The translations under genes and the position numbers were made by a program. A DNA stretch of 64,000 nucleotides from Shewanella fodinae. Lineage in GTDB: Bacteria; Pseudomonadota; Gammaproteobacteria; Enterobacterales; Shewanellaceae. Where the stretch lies: positions 1 to 64,000 of the forward strand of contig NZ_BMXW01000007.1 of the NCBI RefSeq assembly GCF_014651955.1, read 5' to 3'. Shown here in pieces: positions 22,020 to 32,649 of this stretch; position 1 is the stretch's first letter; the number at the start of each line of letters is the position of its first letter. The notes beneath the pieces were generated by a model that saw only the letters and a program-made list of their open reading frames with translations, was not told where the DNA came from and made no database searches.

Positions 22020-22796
22020 ATGGCATTTATCCTAGTACTGGTGCTGATCGGTGCGCTGCTGCTGTTGGTGATAGGGATTAACGCCCTGCAACAGCAAAAA
22101 CAGCGCGCTGAAGCGTTGCGACGAACCGAACTGACTCGTCAGCGAGCCATTCTGGAGGAAACAGAGGAAGTATTAGCCAACACCGGCATGTTTCCCTGTA
22201 CTAGCCATATTAATCTGGCACTATACAAAAGGATTAAGGAAGCGGCGCAACAAGCAATGATGCTCTGTAATGCCTCACAGCGGGCAGATTATGAGCGCCG
22301 CGTCATCGACTTAGACAGCATGATCAACAATCTGCAGAAAAGCCCCCCACAACAACCTTCCATTGAAAACTTTCGGCTACCTGATAATGACCGGCAAATT
22401 CTCGTACTGGTGCAGACCCTTAAAAAGCTGAAAGCGATCATTCGCGATGAGCATAATAAAGGGAAAATGGATCCTGTGGTATTTGCCAATGAAGAAAACC
22501 GCATCAACAGTTTGCAGTTGAGAATTAACGTCGACAGCATGATGTCCCGCGCTCGCAGCGCTTGCTATATGAAACAGTACGGCTCATCAAGGCAGATGGT
22601 AACTAAAGCGTTAGGCACGCTGAATACCATTAAAGGGCAAACCCCGGGAGACCCCTTTATTACCCGTAAGGTGGAAGAAGCCAAACAACTGCTGGAAGAG
22701 ATCAACGGTGCAGTAAAAATGGCACAGCCCAGTGCTCCCAAGCCAAAAGAAGAAGACGATATCGACGTGTTGTTCCAACCGAAGAAGAAATGGTAA
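22020..22796 (+). CDS. Unrecognised protein with N-terminal membrane anchor
   Basis: This protein of 258 residues has one strongly hydrophobic segment at residues 2-22, then a charged, probably alpha-helical region with Gln/Arg/Glu-rich stretches and likely coiled coil. The C-terminus is acidic then basic (DDIDVLFQPKKKW). I do not recognise a named family or catalytic motif. The orientation is likely a single anchor with a long cytoplasmic tail, because positive residues (QQQKQR) follow the helix. It lies between divergent cysB and convergent topA and has its own terminator. The reading frame, start ATG and complete length are convincing. Confidence 0.8.
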   Translation: MAFILVLVLIGALLLLVIGINALQQQKQRAEALRRTELTRQRAILEETEEVLANTGMFPCTSHINLALYKRIKEAAQQAMMLCNASQRADYERRVIDLDSMINNLQKSPPQQPSIENFRLPDNDRQILVLVQTLKKLKAIIRDEHNKGKMDPVVFANEENRINSLQLRINVDSMMSRARSACYMKQYGSSRQMVTKALGTLNTIKGQTPGDPFITRKVEEAKQLLEEINGAVKMAQPSAPKPKEEDDIDVLFQPKKKW

Positions 22797-22830
22797 AAAG
22801 CAACGCCCTGCAATGCAGGGCGTTTTTATT
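22796..22830. terminator. Terminator hairpin between 22020 gene and topA
   Basis: ACGCCCTGCA pairs with TGCAGGGCGT (22803-22823), followed by TTTTTATT on the plus strand. It ends the plus-strand gene and lies just downstream of the convergent topA stop. Confidence 0.85.
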
Positions 22831-22846
22831 AATATCCGTGAAACGT

Positions 22847-25477
22847 TCAGGCTTTCTTTTTGGAGCTATTCACCTGCCATTTGCCATCAACATAGTAAGC
22901 TGCCCAACCAGTCGCTTTACCGTTAACTTCACTGGCAACATACTGCTCCTTAGTCTTGCGACTAAATTTCACTACCGTTGGATGTCCATCATCGTCAACC
23001 ACTGGCGCATCAGCCAAATACAAATATTTTGGCCACAGCAAGTCACGATATTTCACTAACTCCGCCACTAAAGGTGCTCTGGTTTCCCGTGATTTAGGGA
23101 AAGTGCTGGCAGCCAGAAATACCCCTGCTGCGCCATCGCGCAACACAAAATATCCATCAGATTTACTGCATTTGAGTTCTGGCAAATGGATAGGATCTTC
23201 TTTAGGTGGTGCGGCCTCACCATTTTTCAGCAACTTACGGGTGTTTTTACACTCGGGATTAACACAACCGAAATATTTACCAAAACGCCCGTTTTTCAGC
23301 TCCATATTAGCGCCACAACGATCACACTCAATGACTGGACCTTCATAGCCCTTAATCTTGAAATGACCATGCTCAATTTCATAGCCAGGGCAACTCGGGT
23401 TGTTACCGCACACGTGCAGTTTGCGCGTTTCATCTAGCAAGTAACTATCCATCGCCGTACCACAGAGTTTACAACGATGTTTCGCCCGTAGCGCTTCAGT
23501 TTCTGCATCTTCGCCGTCACTAATGGCTTCTTCGCCCGGGGTCAGGTTAAGCGTGGTTTTGCAGCGTTCCTTCGGCGGCAGCTCATACCCTGAACAACCG
23601 AGAAACACCCCTGTTGACCCGGTGCGGATCCCCATCGGCCTACCGCAGGTGGGGCACTTGATGTCAGTTAAAATCATCTGGTTAGGGCGCATACCGCCCT
23701 CTTCCGCTGGTAACTCAGCTTTCTCCAGCGTGTGACTGAACCCTTTATAAAAACTATCGAGTACCTTTTTCCATTCCAACTGTCCCTGCGCAACGTTATC
23801 GAGCGTTTGCTCCATCTCTGCGGTAAAGTCGTAACTCATCAGGTCAGAGAAGTTTTCTAACAAACGATTACTGACAATCTCACCCATCTTTTCAGCAAAG
23901 AAACGACGATTTTCCACCCTTACGTAGCCACGTTCCTGAATGGTGGAAATAATGGTGGCATAGGTAGAGGGACGGCCAATACCGCGTTTTTCCAACTCTT
24001 TCACCAATGAAGCTTCGCTGTAACGAGCCGGGGGTTTAGTGAAATGTTGTTTAGGTTCGAGTGATTGCAGCGACAGTTCATCGCCTTCAGCCACGTAAGG
24101 CAGAGTGACCTCTTCCTCATTTTTCTTTTTCAGTGCAGGTTGTACCCGTGTCCAACCGTCAAACTTGAGGGTGCGGCCGGTAGCACGAAGTTCAAAATCA
24201 CCCGCGGAAACGGTTAAGCGCGTGGCATCATATTGTGCCGGGGTCATCTGACAGGAAACAAACTGGCGCCAAATCAACTCATACAGACGCTGGGCATCGC
24301 GTTCCATGTCTGTCAATGTTGCGGCATGGACTTTCACATCTGACGGACGAATGGCCTCATGTGCTTCCTGAGCCCCTTCTTTGTTGCCATAATGGTTAGG
24401 CGTTGCTGGCAGATAATTTTCGCCAAATTCTTTGGCGATCATAGTGCGCACGCTCTCTAACGCTTCTTGGCTGAGGTTAGTCGAATCGGTACGCATGTAG
24501 GTAATGTAACCGGCTTCGTACAAACGCTGCGCCAACATCATGGTCTTTTTAACACCAAACCCCAGGCGAGTACTTGCTGCCTGCTGTAAGGTGGAAGTGA
24601 TAAAAGGTGCACTCGCCTTGCTTTGTGTGGCCTTAACTTCTCGGGAAACAACCCGATAAGCAGCGCGTTCCAGCAATTTGACCGCCGCCATTGCTTCGGC
24701 TTGATTACGCGGAGAAAACTCTTGATCCCCTTGCTTCACAACTTCCAACGCCAACGGTTGCGCCGCAAGGGTTGTCATATTGGCATGCACATCCCAGAAT
24801 TCTTCTGGAACAAAGGCCTTAATTTCGGTTTCGCGTTCTACCACCAGCCGCACAGCGACTGATTGTACGCGTCCGGCAGACAACCCCCGCGCCACTTTTT
24901 TCCACAGCAATGGAGAAACCATGAACCCCACAACTCGGTCCAGAAAACGGCGCGCTTGTTGCGCATTAACCATGTTGTTGTTGAGCTCACCGGGATGACT
25001 AAAGGCCTCTTTAATCGCGCTTTTAGTAATTTCGTTAAATACTACGCGCTTAAAACGGGTCTTATCACCACCAATCACCTGTTGCAGATGCCAAGCAATC
25101 GCCTCCCCTTCGCGATCCAAGTCGGTAGCGAGATAGATTTCATCCGCGGCTTCTGCCAGCGACTTAAGCTCTTTAACGACTTTCTCTTTGCCAGGTAAGA
25201 TCTGATAGTTTGCTTTCCAGCCGTGCTCGGGGTCTACCCCCATACGAGACACCAGTGCGGAATGCTCCTTCTGCTTTTTGTAATCGGCCTTTTCCTCCGG
25301 CGACATCTTACGCACATCTGCAACGGACTTAGTCTTGCCATTCGGCTCGGCAGAAGAGGAAGTCGGCAGGTCCCGGATATGACCAACGCTCGACTTAACG
25401 ATGAATTCTTTACCAAGATATTTGTTAATAGTCTTGGCTTTAGCCGGCGATTCGACAATAACTAGCGATTTTCCCAT
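22847..25477 (-). CDS. topA: DNA topoisomerase I TopA
   Basis: A type IA topoisomerase that relaxes negative supercoils. From the ATG at 25477 ([16 protein letters not shown]) it is 876 residues; a longer frame to 25576 adds a non-conserved leader. The Toprim domain is N-terminal. The catalytic tyrosine lies in [14 protein letters not shown] (about residue 320). Three C-terminal Cys4 zinc ribbons follow, at [18 protein letters not shown] and CDRCGANME, then a basic tail ending SSKKKA. A promoter with good -35/-10 spacing is visible upstream. Confidence 0.96.
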   Translation of the reverse strand: MGKSLVIVESPAKAKTINKYLGKEFIVKSSVGHIRDLPTSSSAEPNGKTKSVADVRKMSPEEKADYKKQKEHSALVSRMGVDPEHGWKANYQILPGKEKVVKELKSLAEAADEIYLATDLDREGEAIAWHLQQVIGGDKTRFKRVVFNEITKSAIKEAFSHPGELNNNMVNAQQARRFLDRVVGFMVSPLLWKKVARGLSAGRVQSVAVRLVVERETEIKAFVPEEFWDVHANMTTLAAQPLALEVVKQGDQEFSPRNQAEAMAAVKLLERAAYRVVSREVKATQSKASAPFITSTLQQAASTRLGFGVKKTMMLAQRLYEAGYITYMRTDSTNLSQEALESVRTMIAKEFGENYLPATPNHYGNKEGAQEAHEAIRPSDVKVHAATLTDMERDAQRLYELIWRQFVSCQMTPAQYDATRLTVSAGDFELRATGRTLKFDGWTRVQPALKKKNEEEVTLPYVAEGDELSLQSLEPKQHFTKPPARYSEASLVKELEKRGIGRPSTYATIISTIQERGYVRVENRRFFAEKMGEIVSNRLLENFSDLMSYDFTAEMEQTLDNVAQGQLEWKKVLDSFYKGFSHTLEKAELPAEEGGMRPNQMILTDIKCPTCGRPMGIRTGSTGVFLGCSGYELPPKERCKTTLNLTPGEEAISDGEDAETEALRAKHRCKLCGTAMDSYLLDETRKLHVCGNNPSCPGYEIEHGHFKIKGYEGPVIECDRCGANMELKNGRFGKYFGCVNPECKNTRKLLKNGEAAPPKEDPIHLPELKCSKSDGYFVLRDGAAGVFLAASTFPKSRETRAPLVAELVKYRDLLWPKYLYLADAPVVDDDGHPTVVKFSRKTKEQYVASEVNGKATGWAAYYVDGKWQVNSSKKKA

Positions 25478-25802
25478 AGTGTGATTCGCGCCAAAAGATC
25501 TCTGAAAGGTAAAAATTGCCCTCATATATAGAGGGTTGTCTATCGACTTGCAAGTCAATCCCCGTTTTATGTGCAACAGCGACTCACTTTTTAAGCAAGG
25601 AAAAAATATTTTAAAGAAATAATGTTGCGTTATTAAAAACTAATATTTCATATTCTGCGCTCAATCAAGCAATAGTTATGCAATTGTGACAATAAACCGC
25701 CTTCTCTATTGTATTGGCACAGGTTGTGAGCAGAGCGGACATCAGTATACTGGCATTCAGACTTTTACAATGACGCCCTGCATCACAGCAACAGGAATCG
25801 CC
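25478..25802. other. Divergent intergenic region topA / astB
   Basis: The gap is about 325 bases, AT-rich, with no credible gene. It holds the topA promoter and palindrome on the left and the astB upstream region on the right. A weak AGGA ribosome site precedes the astB ATG. I looked for an ArgR-type operator and did not find a convincing one. Confidence 0.5.
25525..25553 (-). promoter_or_regulatory. Candidate sigma-70 promoter of topA
   Basis: On the minus strand TTGCAA (25553-25548) and TATATA (25530-25525) are separated by exactly 17 bases, about 50 bases before the topA ATG. The -35 lies in a 12-bp palindrome GACTTGCAAGTC (25545-25556), which could also be a regulator site. Supported by sequence only. 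Confidence 0.5.
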
Positions 25803-27137
25803 ATGAAACAATTTGAAGCCAATTTTGATGGTTTGGTCGGCCCGACCCACAACTATGCCGGACTCTCCTTTGGCAATGTGGCCTCACAGAGCCACGCCAC
25901 CCAACCATCTAACCCTAAAGCAGCTGCTAAACAGGGGTTGAAGAAAGCCAAATCTTTGGCCGACATGGGGCTGATACAAGGCGTGTTAGCGCCACAGGAG
26001 CGTCCCGATGTACACACGCTACGTCGTCTAGGATTCTCTGGCACCGATGCCGATGTATTGCAAAAAGCCGCCAAACAAGCCCCCGAGCTATTGCAGGCTT
26101 GTGCCAGCGCTTCCAGCATGTGGACGGCCAATGCCGCCACGGTATCGCCGAGTGCCGACACCCATGACGGCAAAATCCACTTTACCCCAGCCAATCTTGT
26201 CGATAAGTTGCATCGCAGCCTAGAGCCACAGACAACGGCCAATATTCTCAAGGCTATCTTTGCTGATAGTCGCTATTTTACCCATCATCAAACGCTACCC
26301 GCACATGCCACCTTGGGCGATGAGGGTGCGGCGAATCACACCCGACTGTGTCAAGCGTATGACCAGGCCGGAGTTGAAATTTTTGTATATGGGTATTCGG
26401 TGATTGATAAACAAGCACCTAGACCCCAGAAATATCCCGCGCGGCAGACGCTGGAAGCTTCAGCAGCTATCGCCAGACTACACCGGTTAGATGACGACAA
26501 TACGGTTTTTATTCAACAAAACCCGGCCGTCATTGATCAAGGGGTGTTCCACAACGATGTTATCGCTGTAGGTAATCAGAATGTGCTGTTTTTCCATGAA
26601 CAAGCCTTCTGGGACAGCAAGAAAAAATTAGCGGAATTACGCGCAAAATTACCGGGAACATTGCATCTTATTGAGGTTCCGAGTCATCAAGTCAGTATTC
26701 AAGATGCGGTAGCGACGTACCTGTTTAATACTCAGTTGGTGACGATATCGCAAGGAGAGATGGCGTTAATTGCGCCGACAGATTGTGCAGAAAATCCACG
26801 CGTTAAGGCCTATTTAGATGAGTTGCTGACGATGGATACGCCTATCAAACAGATCCATTACTTCGACGTAAAACAAAGTATGCATAACGGCGGTGGGCCA
26901 GCTTGTTTGCGATTGCGAGTCGCCATGAGTGATGTTGAGCTGGCGGCCATTAATCAACAGGTTTTGCTGACCGATACACTGTTTGACAAGTTAAATCTAT
27001 GGGTCGACCGCCACTATCGTGACCGCTTAGTGGTCGCCGACTTGGCAGATCCCCAGTTATTAATGGAATCAAGAACTGCGCTAGATGAACTCACACAATT
27101 ATTGAAACTTGGTAGTATCTATCCGTTTCAGCAATAG
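25803..27137 (+). CDS. astB: N-succinylarginine dihydrolase AstB
   Basis: AstB is the second enzyme of the arginine succinyltransferase pathway, turning N2-succinylarginine into N2-succinylornithine with release of CO2 and ammonia. The 444 residues start [20 protein letters not shown]. The catalytic residues lie in GDEGAANH (Glu), [14 protein letters not shown] (His) and GGPACLRLR (Cys). AGGAATCGCC directly precedes the ATG; an in-frame upstream extension to 25686 is not conserved. The other ast genes are not adjacent here, which also occurs in relatives with split ast genes. Confidence 0.95.
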   Translation: MKQFEANFDGLVGPTHNYAGLSFGNVASQSHATQPSNPKAAAKQGLKKAKSLADMGLIQGVLAPQERPDVHTLRRLGFSGTDADVLQKAAKQAPELLQACASASSMWTANAATVSPSADTHDGKIHFTPANLVDKLHRSLEPQTTANILKAIFADSRYFTHHQTLPAHATLGDEGAANHTRLCQAYDQAGVEIFVYGYSVIDKQAPRPQKYPARQTLEASAAIARLHRLDDDNTVFIQQNPAVIDQGVFHNDVIAVGNQNVLFFHEQAFWDSKKKLAELRAKLPGTLHLIEVPSHQVSIQDAVATYLFNTQLVTISQGEMALIAPTDCAENPRVKAYLDELLTMDTPIKQIHYFDVKQSMHNGGGPACLRLRVAMSDVELAAINQQVLLTDTLFDKLNLWVDRHYRDRLVVADLADPQLLMESRTALDELTQLLKLGSIYPFQQ

Positions 27138-27154
27138 TTCTTCCAATCGTGTTA

Positions 27155-27184
27155 TAGAGAAGGGCGCCTAAGCGCCCTTCTCTA
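27155..27184. terminator. Strong hairpin between convergent astB and lipoprotein gene
   Basis: A perfect 13-bp stem (TAGAGAAGGGCGC with GCGCCCTTCTCTA) and a CTAA loop lie between the two gene ends. The T tract is poor on both sides. The stem is stable enough for a bidirectional terminator or RNA-end protection. Confidence 0.65.
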
Positions 27185-27189
27185 AATCA

Positions 27190-29631
27190 TCAATATATAT
27201 TGACTGGAATATTCACGACTTCAGTGTTCAAGCCATCAGGGGACTCTACGGTCACAATAAATGAGCCAGAGTCTGGCTGATCAGCCCCTTTAATCGTCAC
27301 ACTGAACTGGCGTCCGCCATTATGATTGGAGCTAGGCCAAGTGTAACTGGTAGAACTCGCTACCGAACCTGCCGATGTTGTGAAGGTTACTACGCTACCA
27401 GCAGGCATCTGTTGGTTGTGCAAATCAGCGATAGTGAATTGCACTGTTGCGGTAGATTTACCATTAATATCAATGCTCCCCCCCAGATTATCGCCATCAC
27501 GGTCAATGATCCGAATATCGTCTCTCGCAGTGGCATATGCAGTACTGCCTGACATCACCATCACTAAGCTGGCCCGGACATTCACAGACTTAGCATGATT
27601 AATACCATCGGCACATCCGGCATGTGCCGGAATAGAACATAACACCCCGTTATAAACGCCATCATGCTGATCGAATACACCATTATTGTTGAAATCGATC
27701 AGTTCTTCTTGATCGCCGCCGGCTTGACCGCCGCTTTGTGCGGGGTTAAACAAACCATCTTCGTTATAATCACCAAAAGCTTCATCCAGATCATATGGCT
27801 TACCACTGACATCTGTTCCCTTGAAAGCTGTCATTTCTGCGGCATCAAAGCGGCCATTGCCGTTGGTATCAGGGAATGATTCTTCACCGTCAGCAGTGGC
27901 TGTAATTGTGGCTCGGCCACCAAATTTCTGGCCATAGTAATTACCGCCGCTAGCATTTAAGTTTGCAATTGGATTGCGATACATTACCCCAAAACTGTCG
28001 ATTAGCGCTTGTCCTTCGGGACGAGCATTCTGGCTGGTCCAGGTAACCGTACATGCACCACTGACGGTTAAACAGGAAGGTGTAATGGCTCCACCTTCTG
28101 TGGTGAAGTAAACGGCTGTGCCATCGGGTACGGGGTTATTAAATGCATCAGCCAGACGAGCGGTCACTTTGACTTGAGTACCATCCACGTCCCAGCCTTC
28201 TGCATTCAGAATTTCAGCAGAAAGTGAGAAGGAGTCTTGATCTGGAACGCCAGTAGAAATCACCAAGACACTTGATTGACTGGAGATCAGTGGGACGGTA
28301 CCGTCTATCGCAGCTGTCACTCTCACCGTAGTGGCGACAGTGCCAGAATTAACCACAGTTTGAGCTATGCCTTCATTGTTTGTCGTTGCGGTTATAGGGT
28401 CAAGACTTAGCCCACCCACTGAGGTATTCAGGCTGAATGTAACCGCCTTATTCGCCACCGGATTACCATTGGTATCGAGGACCTTAAATCGTAGCGTTGA
28501 TGACTCGTCGCTGCCAGTACCTTTAATGCCAATATTCTCAGGCGTAGCGTCAATAAAGACTATGCTTCCTGCATCTGCCGCTAACACATTAATAACACCA
28601 GTGGCCGATAAGCTCTTTCCTCCCACATCTGCTGATACGGTAATGTTATCGTCACCCACACAGCCTTTCGCCAGATAAGTGCTAGAAGCTAGGCCATTGA
28701 CAGCTGTCACCGGACTACTAATCACCGCCTGCGGAGTGGCGCTCTTAGAGCATTTGGAAGCAAAACTGACATCTACTGGTTCGGTGAACGGATTACCATC
28801 GGCATCCTGCAACATCACCGAAATAGTAGCCGTACCACCAGCAGACAAGGTCGTGGTGCTAACAGCAGCTTTACCTGAGACAAATGGCGTACCACTGCCC
28901 ATCATTACATTGCTAGCACCAATTACAAATACTTGATCCGCAGATTCCCCGGTGGCAATAGAGGCGGTGGCGGTGCCAGCTCCTGGGGTGCTACCTGCAT
29001 AGATACTGACACTGGCGACACCATTAGCATCAGTAATGGCCGTTTTTATCGGTAAATCGCCGATTGTTGAGTCAAAGGTTACAATCACCTGCTTTGATAT
29101 CCCCTTCACCGTGGCGGTCAACACGCCTGGAGAAGTGGAAGTAATACTGCTGCTAGCAACACCACTGGTGTCCGTTAGCTTTAGGGTGATTTGAGCGCTG
29201 CCTCCACTTGCCCCCCCATCGCCCGCCATAGTAAACCCTACTGTTGCTGAAGCACCTGAAGCTATGGATGCTTCAACCGTACCCGCACCAGCAACATTAG
29301 AAGTGGCGAGCGTCACAGTCGCCACACCATTGGCGTTTGTGAGTGCCGTACCGATAGCCGGTACAAATGTGCCAAGTGAGCTGTTGTTAAGAGTAAAAGT
29401 CACCAATTCACCAGCCAACGGGCCTGTAAGCGAATTTTTGACTGTAGCCGTTAATGTTGCTGGAGTCTCAGCATTGATATCGCTGTTGGAAATGGTTAGT
29501 GAGATAGTATTGCTGCCTGAAGGAGGTGTCTGACCGTTACCAGGATCAGAAAGTGCACTACCGCCACCACCACAGGCACTCAACAAAAAACTGCAAAATA
29601 ACGCCCCAAAAAACTTAAATGCTGACTGCAT
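27190..29631 (-). CDS. Surface lipoprotein with bacterial Ig-like (Big_1) repeats
   Basis: From the ATG at 29631, which has AAGGAGG six bases upstream, the protein is 813 residues. A signal peptide ends in lipobox LSAC (Cys20) followed by GGGGS, so it is a lipoprotein with no Asp at +2, predicted for the outer membrane. Several ~100-residue Ig-like repeats of the invasin/Big_1 kind follow, with recurring phrases such as TLTATVK, TNANGVATVTL and DANGVASVSI. About residues 590-700 are rich in Asp/Asn loops (DTNGNGRFD, DYNEDGLFN, DFNNNGVFD) that resemble calcium-binding EF-hand/dockerin-like loops. An adhesive or structural role is inference. It is probably monocistronic. Confidence 0.85.
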   Translation of the reverse strand: MQSAFKFFGALFCSFLLSACGGGGSALSDPGNGQTPPSGSNTISLTISNSDINAETPATLTATVKNSLTGPLAGELVTFTLNNSSLGTFVPAIGTALTNANGVATVTLATSNVAGAGTVEASIASGASATVGFTMAGDGGASGGSAQITLKLTDTSGVASSSITSTSPGVLTATVKGISKQVIVTFDSTIGDLPIKTAITDANGVASVSIYAGSTPGAGTATASIATGESADQVFVIGASNVMMGSGTPFVSGKAAVSTTTLSAGGTATISVMLQDADGNPFTEPVDVSFASKCSKSATPQAVISSPVTAVNGLASSTYLAKGCVGDDNITVSADVGGKSLSATGVINVLAADAGSIVFIDATPENIGIKGTGSDESSTLRFKVLDTNGNPVANKAVTFSLNTSVGGLSLDPITATTNNEGIAQTVVNSGTVATTVRVTAAIDGTVPLISSQSSVLVISTGVPDQDSFSLSAEILNAEGWDVDGTQVKVTARLADAFNNPVPDGTAVYFTTEGGAITPSCLTVSGACTVTWTSQNARPEGQALIDSFGVMYRNPIANLNASGGNYYGQKFGGRATITATADGEESFPDTNGNGRFDAAEMTAFKGTDVSGKPYDLDEAFGDYNEDGLFNPAQSGGQAGGDQEELIDFNNNGVFDQHDGVYNGVLCSIPAHAGCADGINHAKSVNVRASLVMVMSGSTAYATARDDIRIIDRDGDNLGGSIDINGKSTATVQFTIADLHNQQMPAGSVVTFTTSAGSVASSTSYTWPSSNHNGGRQFSVTIKGADQPDSGSFIVTVESPDGLNTEVVNIPVNIY

Positions 29632-29841
29632 TGTCAGCCTCCTTGTTGTCCATATGAACTTAAAGACTCGCATATACGCTACAGCTTAGAGTAAACATAA
29701 TATTCACACAATAATTTCAATTTTATCATTCTATAAACGTGTATTTACTTTCAATATCTGTTCCTCTGTGTTCCCTGAATTATGCTTTCTTGATAGGCTT
29801 AACGCGCCAAGAATAAAATCTATAAATTAACAGGAATAATT

Positions 29842-31146
29842 ATGGCGTTTATGAAGAGGAAGTTAGGGCTTACCAGCAAAATCCTAATTGGGATGACGCT
29901 AGGGATTTTTGTTGGCCTGATATTGCGCATTGCGTTTCCCGACAGCCAGTTTGTGCAGGAATATATTACTGAAGGGGTGTTGAACGTCATCGGTACCATA
30001 TTCATCAACTGTCTTAAGATGTTAGTTGTGCCGATGGTGTTTATCTCTCTGGTATGTGGCACCAGTTCACTAAGTGAGCCCTCGAAGCTGGGCCGACTAG
30101 GTGGTAAAACTTTGGCCTTCTATCTTTTTACTACGGCAATAGCGCTGGTTCTGGCAATCTTTGTCGCGGTGATCATCCATCCAGGCAGTAACACGCTTTC
30201 TACAGCTAATCTGGTATACGATGCCAAAGATGCCCCTAGTCTAGCGCAAGTGATTATCAACATCGTACCCACTAACCCCATCAAGGCGATGACTGACGGC
30301 AATATGCTGCAAATTATTATCTTTGCAGTCATTTTTGGATTTGCTGTATCTCATGTCGGTGACAAAGGCCGTCGAGTGGCCGCCGTGTTTGAAGATCTTA
30401 ATGACGTGATCATGCGAGTAGTCACGCTGGTAATGTATCTGGCACCTTATGGTGTTTTTGCATTGATGGGAAAACTGGCTTTAACGTTAGGACTAGGCAC
30501 ATTTGCAGATGTACTTAAATATTTCGGTGTGGTTTTAGGTGTGCTGTTGCTACATGGGTTTGTGGTATATCCGACATTACTTAAACTGTTTACCGGTCTC
30601 AACCCTCTGATTTTCATGCGTAAGATGCGTGATGCGCAGTTGTTTGCATTCAGTACTGCCAGTTCCAACGCCACATTACCAGTCAACATGGAAACTGCTG
30701 AACACCGACTGGGTGTTGATAACCGGGTCGCCTCATTTACGTTGCCTTTGGGGGCTACGGTCAATATGGATGGCACGGCGATTATGCAAGGGGTAGCGAC
30801 TGTTTTTATTGCGCAGGTTTATGGCATTCACCTTTCCATTCAAGACTATTTTTCCGTAGTAGTAACGGCAACACTGGCATCGATTGGAACCGCCGGAGTT
30901 CCGGGAGTCGGTCTGGTAATGCTGGCCATGGTGTTAAAGCAAGTGGGACTTCCAGTTGAAGGGATCGCCTTGATCTTGGGGGTGGATCGTCTGTTGGATA
31001 TGGTACGTACCGCCGTTAATATCACCGGCGACAGCGTTGCGACAATGATTGTTGCCAAAAGCGAAAATGCATTTGATTCAGAAACATATCACGATACCAA
31101 TGCTGGTAAGGTTCGCAGTTTTATACCGAAATCAGATACTAAGTAA
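29842..31146 (+). CDS. Dicarboxylate/amino acid:cation symporter (DAACS family)
   Basis: A 434-residue secondary transporter of the GltP/GltT/DctA family with about eight membrane helices and two re-entrant hairpins. Signature motifs are the serine-rich FSTASSNATLPV, NMDGTAIMQG and GTAGVPGVG. It likely takes up glutamate, aspartate or C4-dicarboxylates with Na+ or H+; the substrate cannot be fixed by eye. AGGAATAATT precedes the ATG. A bidirectional terminator follows. Confidence 0.92.
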   Translation: MAFMKRKLGLTSKILIGMTLGIFVGLILRIAFPDSQFVQEYITEGVLNVIGTIFINCLKMLVVPMVFISLVCGTSSLSEPSKLGRLGGKTLAFYLFTTAIALVLAIFVAVIIHPGSNTLSTANLVYDAKDAPSLAQVIINIVPTNPIKAMTDGNMLQIIIFAVIFGFAVSHVGDKGRRVAAVFEDLNDVIMRVVTLVMYLAPYGVFALMGKLALTLGLGTFADVLKYFGVVLGVLLLHGFVVYPTLLKLFTGLNPLIFMRKMRDAQLFAFSTASSNATLPVNMETAEHRLGVDNRVASFTLPLGATVNMDGTAIMQGVATVFIAQVYGIHLSIQDYFSVVVTATLASIGTAGVPGVGLVMLAMVLKQVGLPVEGIALILGVDRLLDMVRTAVNITGDSVATMIVAKSENAFDSETYHDTNAGKVRSFIPKSDTK

Positions 31147-31161
31147 GTCTTGCACTAAGCA

Positions 31162-31191
31162 TAAAAAAGGCGCTTTAAGCGCCTTTTTTAA
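31162..31191. terminator. Bidirectional terminator between symporter and gsk
   Basis: AAAAAAGGCGCTTTAAGCGC continues into CCTTTTTTA: the GGCGCTT/AAGCGCC stem is flanked by A run and T run, so it works for both converging genes. An almost identical element occurs at 43945-43977. Confidence 0.9.
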
Positions 31192-31198
31192 CGCTCGC

Positions 31199-32503
31199 TT
31201 AACGTTCCCAGTAAGCCTCTTCTAGGCTATCTTCGCGCTCCGGTAACCCGCGGGATAAGCGCGGGCTGTTCTGTGCTAGCACTTCATAGGCTACCCGGTT
31301 GGCATATTTACAGATCTGCGAAAAAGAGGAGTAGCACAGTCCCCCACGTTTATGCTTAATGGAACCAGGAACCCGTGATTTATGATAGTTATTAGCGGCC
31401 AAATCATGCAGTAGTGCTGCTAATGCGCCATCGCCAGCACCGTTAGTATTACGGATCTTTTCTGGCCCACCCATGTAAGGGGAGATATGCGCAAACACCT
31501 TGATAGGATTATCACAATCTTGCTTGCGCTTCGGACGAGAAAACTCATAACGGTTAAACTCAGGGATACTACCGGGTAACAACAGATGTGCAGTTTCGCG
31601 CTTTTCAGATTCTTCAGCATATCCCGCAGTATAAAGCCCGGTAGCACCGGCGGTGGTCAACACCATATCACACCACTCCAACGCCTTTTCTGACGCCTGT
31701 AGCGGATCGTCAAACCCCGTTAAAGCCTCGCCCTCATCCTCATTCATTGCCAGTACGGTGACATGTTCCCGGATAAAATATTGCCAAAACTTGGGGTCTT
31801 CCTCGATCAGAAAGCGCGTTCCAAGTGTCAGGACAACGGGCACATCAGCCTCTTTGGCATATGCAATTGCCTGCATCGCGGCGTCAGCAATACCATCTTC
31901 CTTACGCGCTCGCATCAAATAGGCCGTCAGTACCAGCGCCGCGCCACCTTGCACCAAAGGTTTGCTGATGTGGTCGGGGGTCAGTTTGTCCATCGACCCC
32001 TTGCTAATAGCAAAGGTCCGTTCGCCCTCAGCGGAGATCAGCGTAAAACACCGGCCAATGGGGCCATTCACCGGTTGTAGGTAGTCCAAATCAACTTTCG
32101 ATGAGGTATGACACAAATAGCGGTAGGCATAACTGCCAACTTCAATCTGCTTACTCATTACCCCAAATAATACCGAGCGATCATCCGCCAGCACCGAATA
32201 GTTATGTACTGTATTACCAATCGTACCGCCGGCAAATTCGCCGGTAATCAACTGCTGTTGCTGCAGTTGCTGGTACAGTCGCTGTGCTGTCGTGTCATCA
32301 ATGACGGTAGAGTTGCCTTTGGGCAGACTATAATCGGCAAGCAGTTGCTCATCCACCTGAGCTTCTATATCGACCAGAGTCTGATCAATACCGCAGATCC
32401 AAGTGTTTACAGGCGCAGGCTGAATTGTCAGTTGTGCCAATAACGGGTCTCGATTCATAACCGGGAAATAATGTTTGGATTTACGTTGTCCAGGAAACTT
32501 CAT
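31199..32503 (-). CDS. gsk: Inosine/guanosine kinase Gsk
   Basis: A PfkB-family kinase that salvages inosine and guanosine to IMP and GMP. From the ATG at 32503 it is 434 residues, matching E. coli Gsk (434), and starts MKFPGQRKSKHYFPV as expected. The ATP/substrate motif NTNGAGDGALAALLHD contains the catalytic aspartate. FAGGTIGNTVHNYSVLADD lies in the first third, and the end is GLPEREDSLEEAYW. The region from gsk to hemH, adk and htpG keeps the order known in relatives. Purine salvage partner apt is ~9 kb away. Confidence 0.95.
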   Translation of the reverse strand: MKFPGQRKSKHYFPVMNRDPLLAQLTIQPAPVNTWICGIDQTLVDIEAQVDEQLLADYSLPKGNSTVIDDTTAQRLYQQLQQQQLITGEFAGGTIGNTVHNYSVLADDRSVLFGVMSKQIEVGSYAYRYLCHTSSKVDLDYLQPVNGPIGRCFTLISAEGERTFAISKGSMDKLTPDHISKPLVQGGAALVLTAYLMRARKEDGIADAAMQAIAYAKEADVPVVLTLGTRFLIEEDPKFWQYFIREHVTVLAMNEDEGEALTGFDDPLQASEKALEWCDMVLTTAGATGLYTAGYAEESEKRETAHLLLPGSIPEFNRYEFSRPKRKQDCDNPIKVFAHISPYMGGPEKIRNTNGAGDGALAALLHDLAANNYHKSRVPGSIKHKRGGLCYSSFSQICKYANRVAYEVLAQNSPRLSRGLPEREDSLEEAYWER

Positions 32504-32649
32504 GATGCTTCTCAGTGCTCTCGCCAAGCGAGCCAAACAATCACCACCGTCAGCGGCGGTGATTTAGGGATGAAAGTAAAACTGCCGCGTATTAGCGGCA
32601 GCTGAATTGGTGCGAATTTTATCACATCATCTAAGACGCGCCAGCGCCA

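Noticed and set aside
25600..25800. ArgR-type operator before astB
   Set aside because: No 18-bp palindrome with TGAAT/ATTCA arms was found; the AT-rich stretch only partly resembles it.
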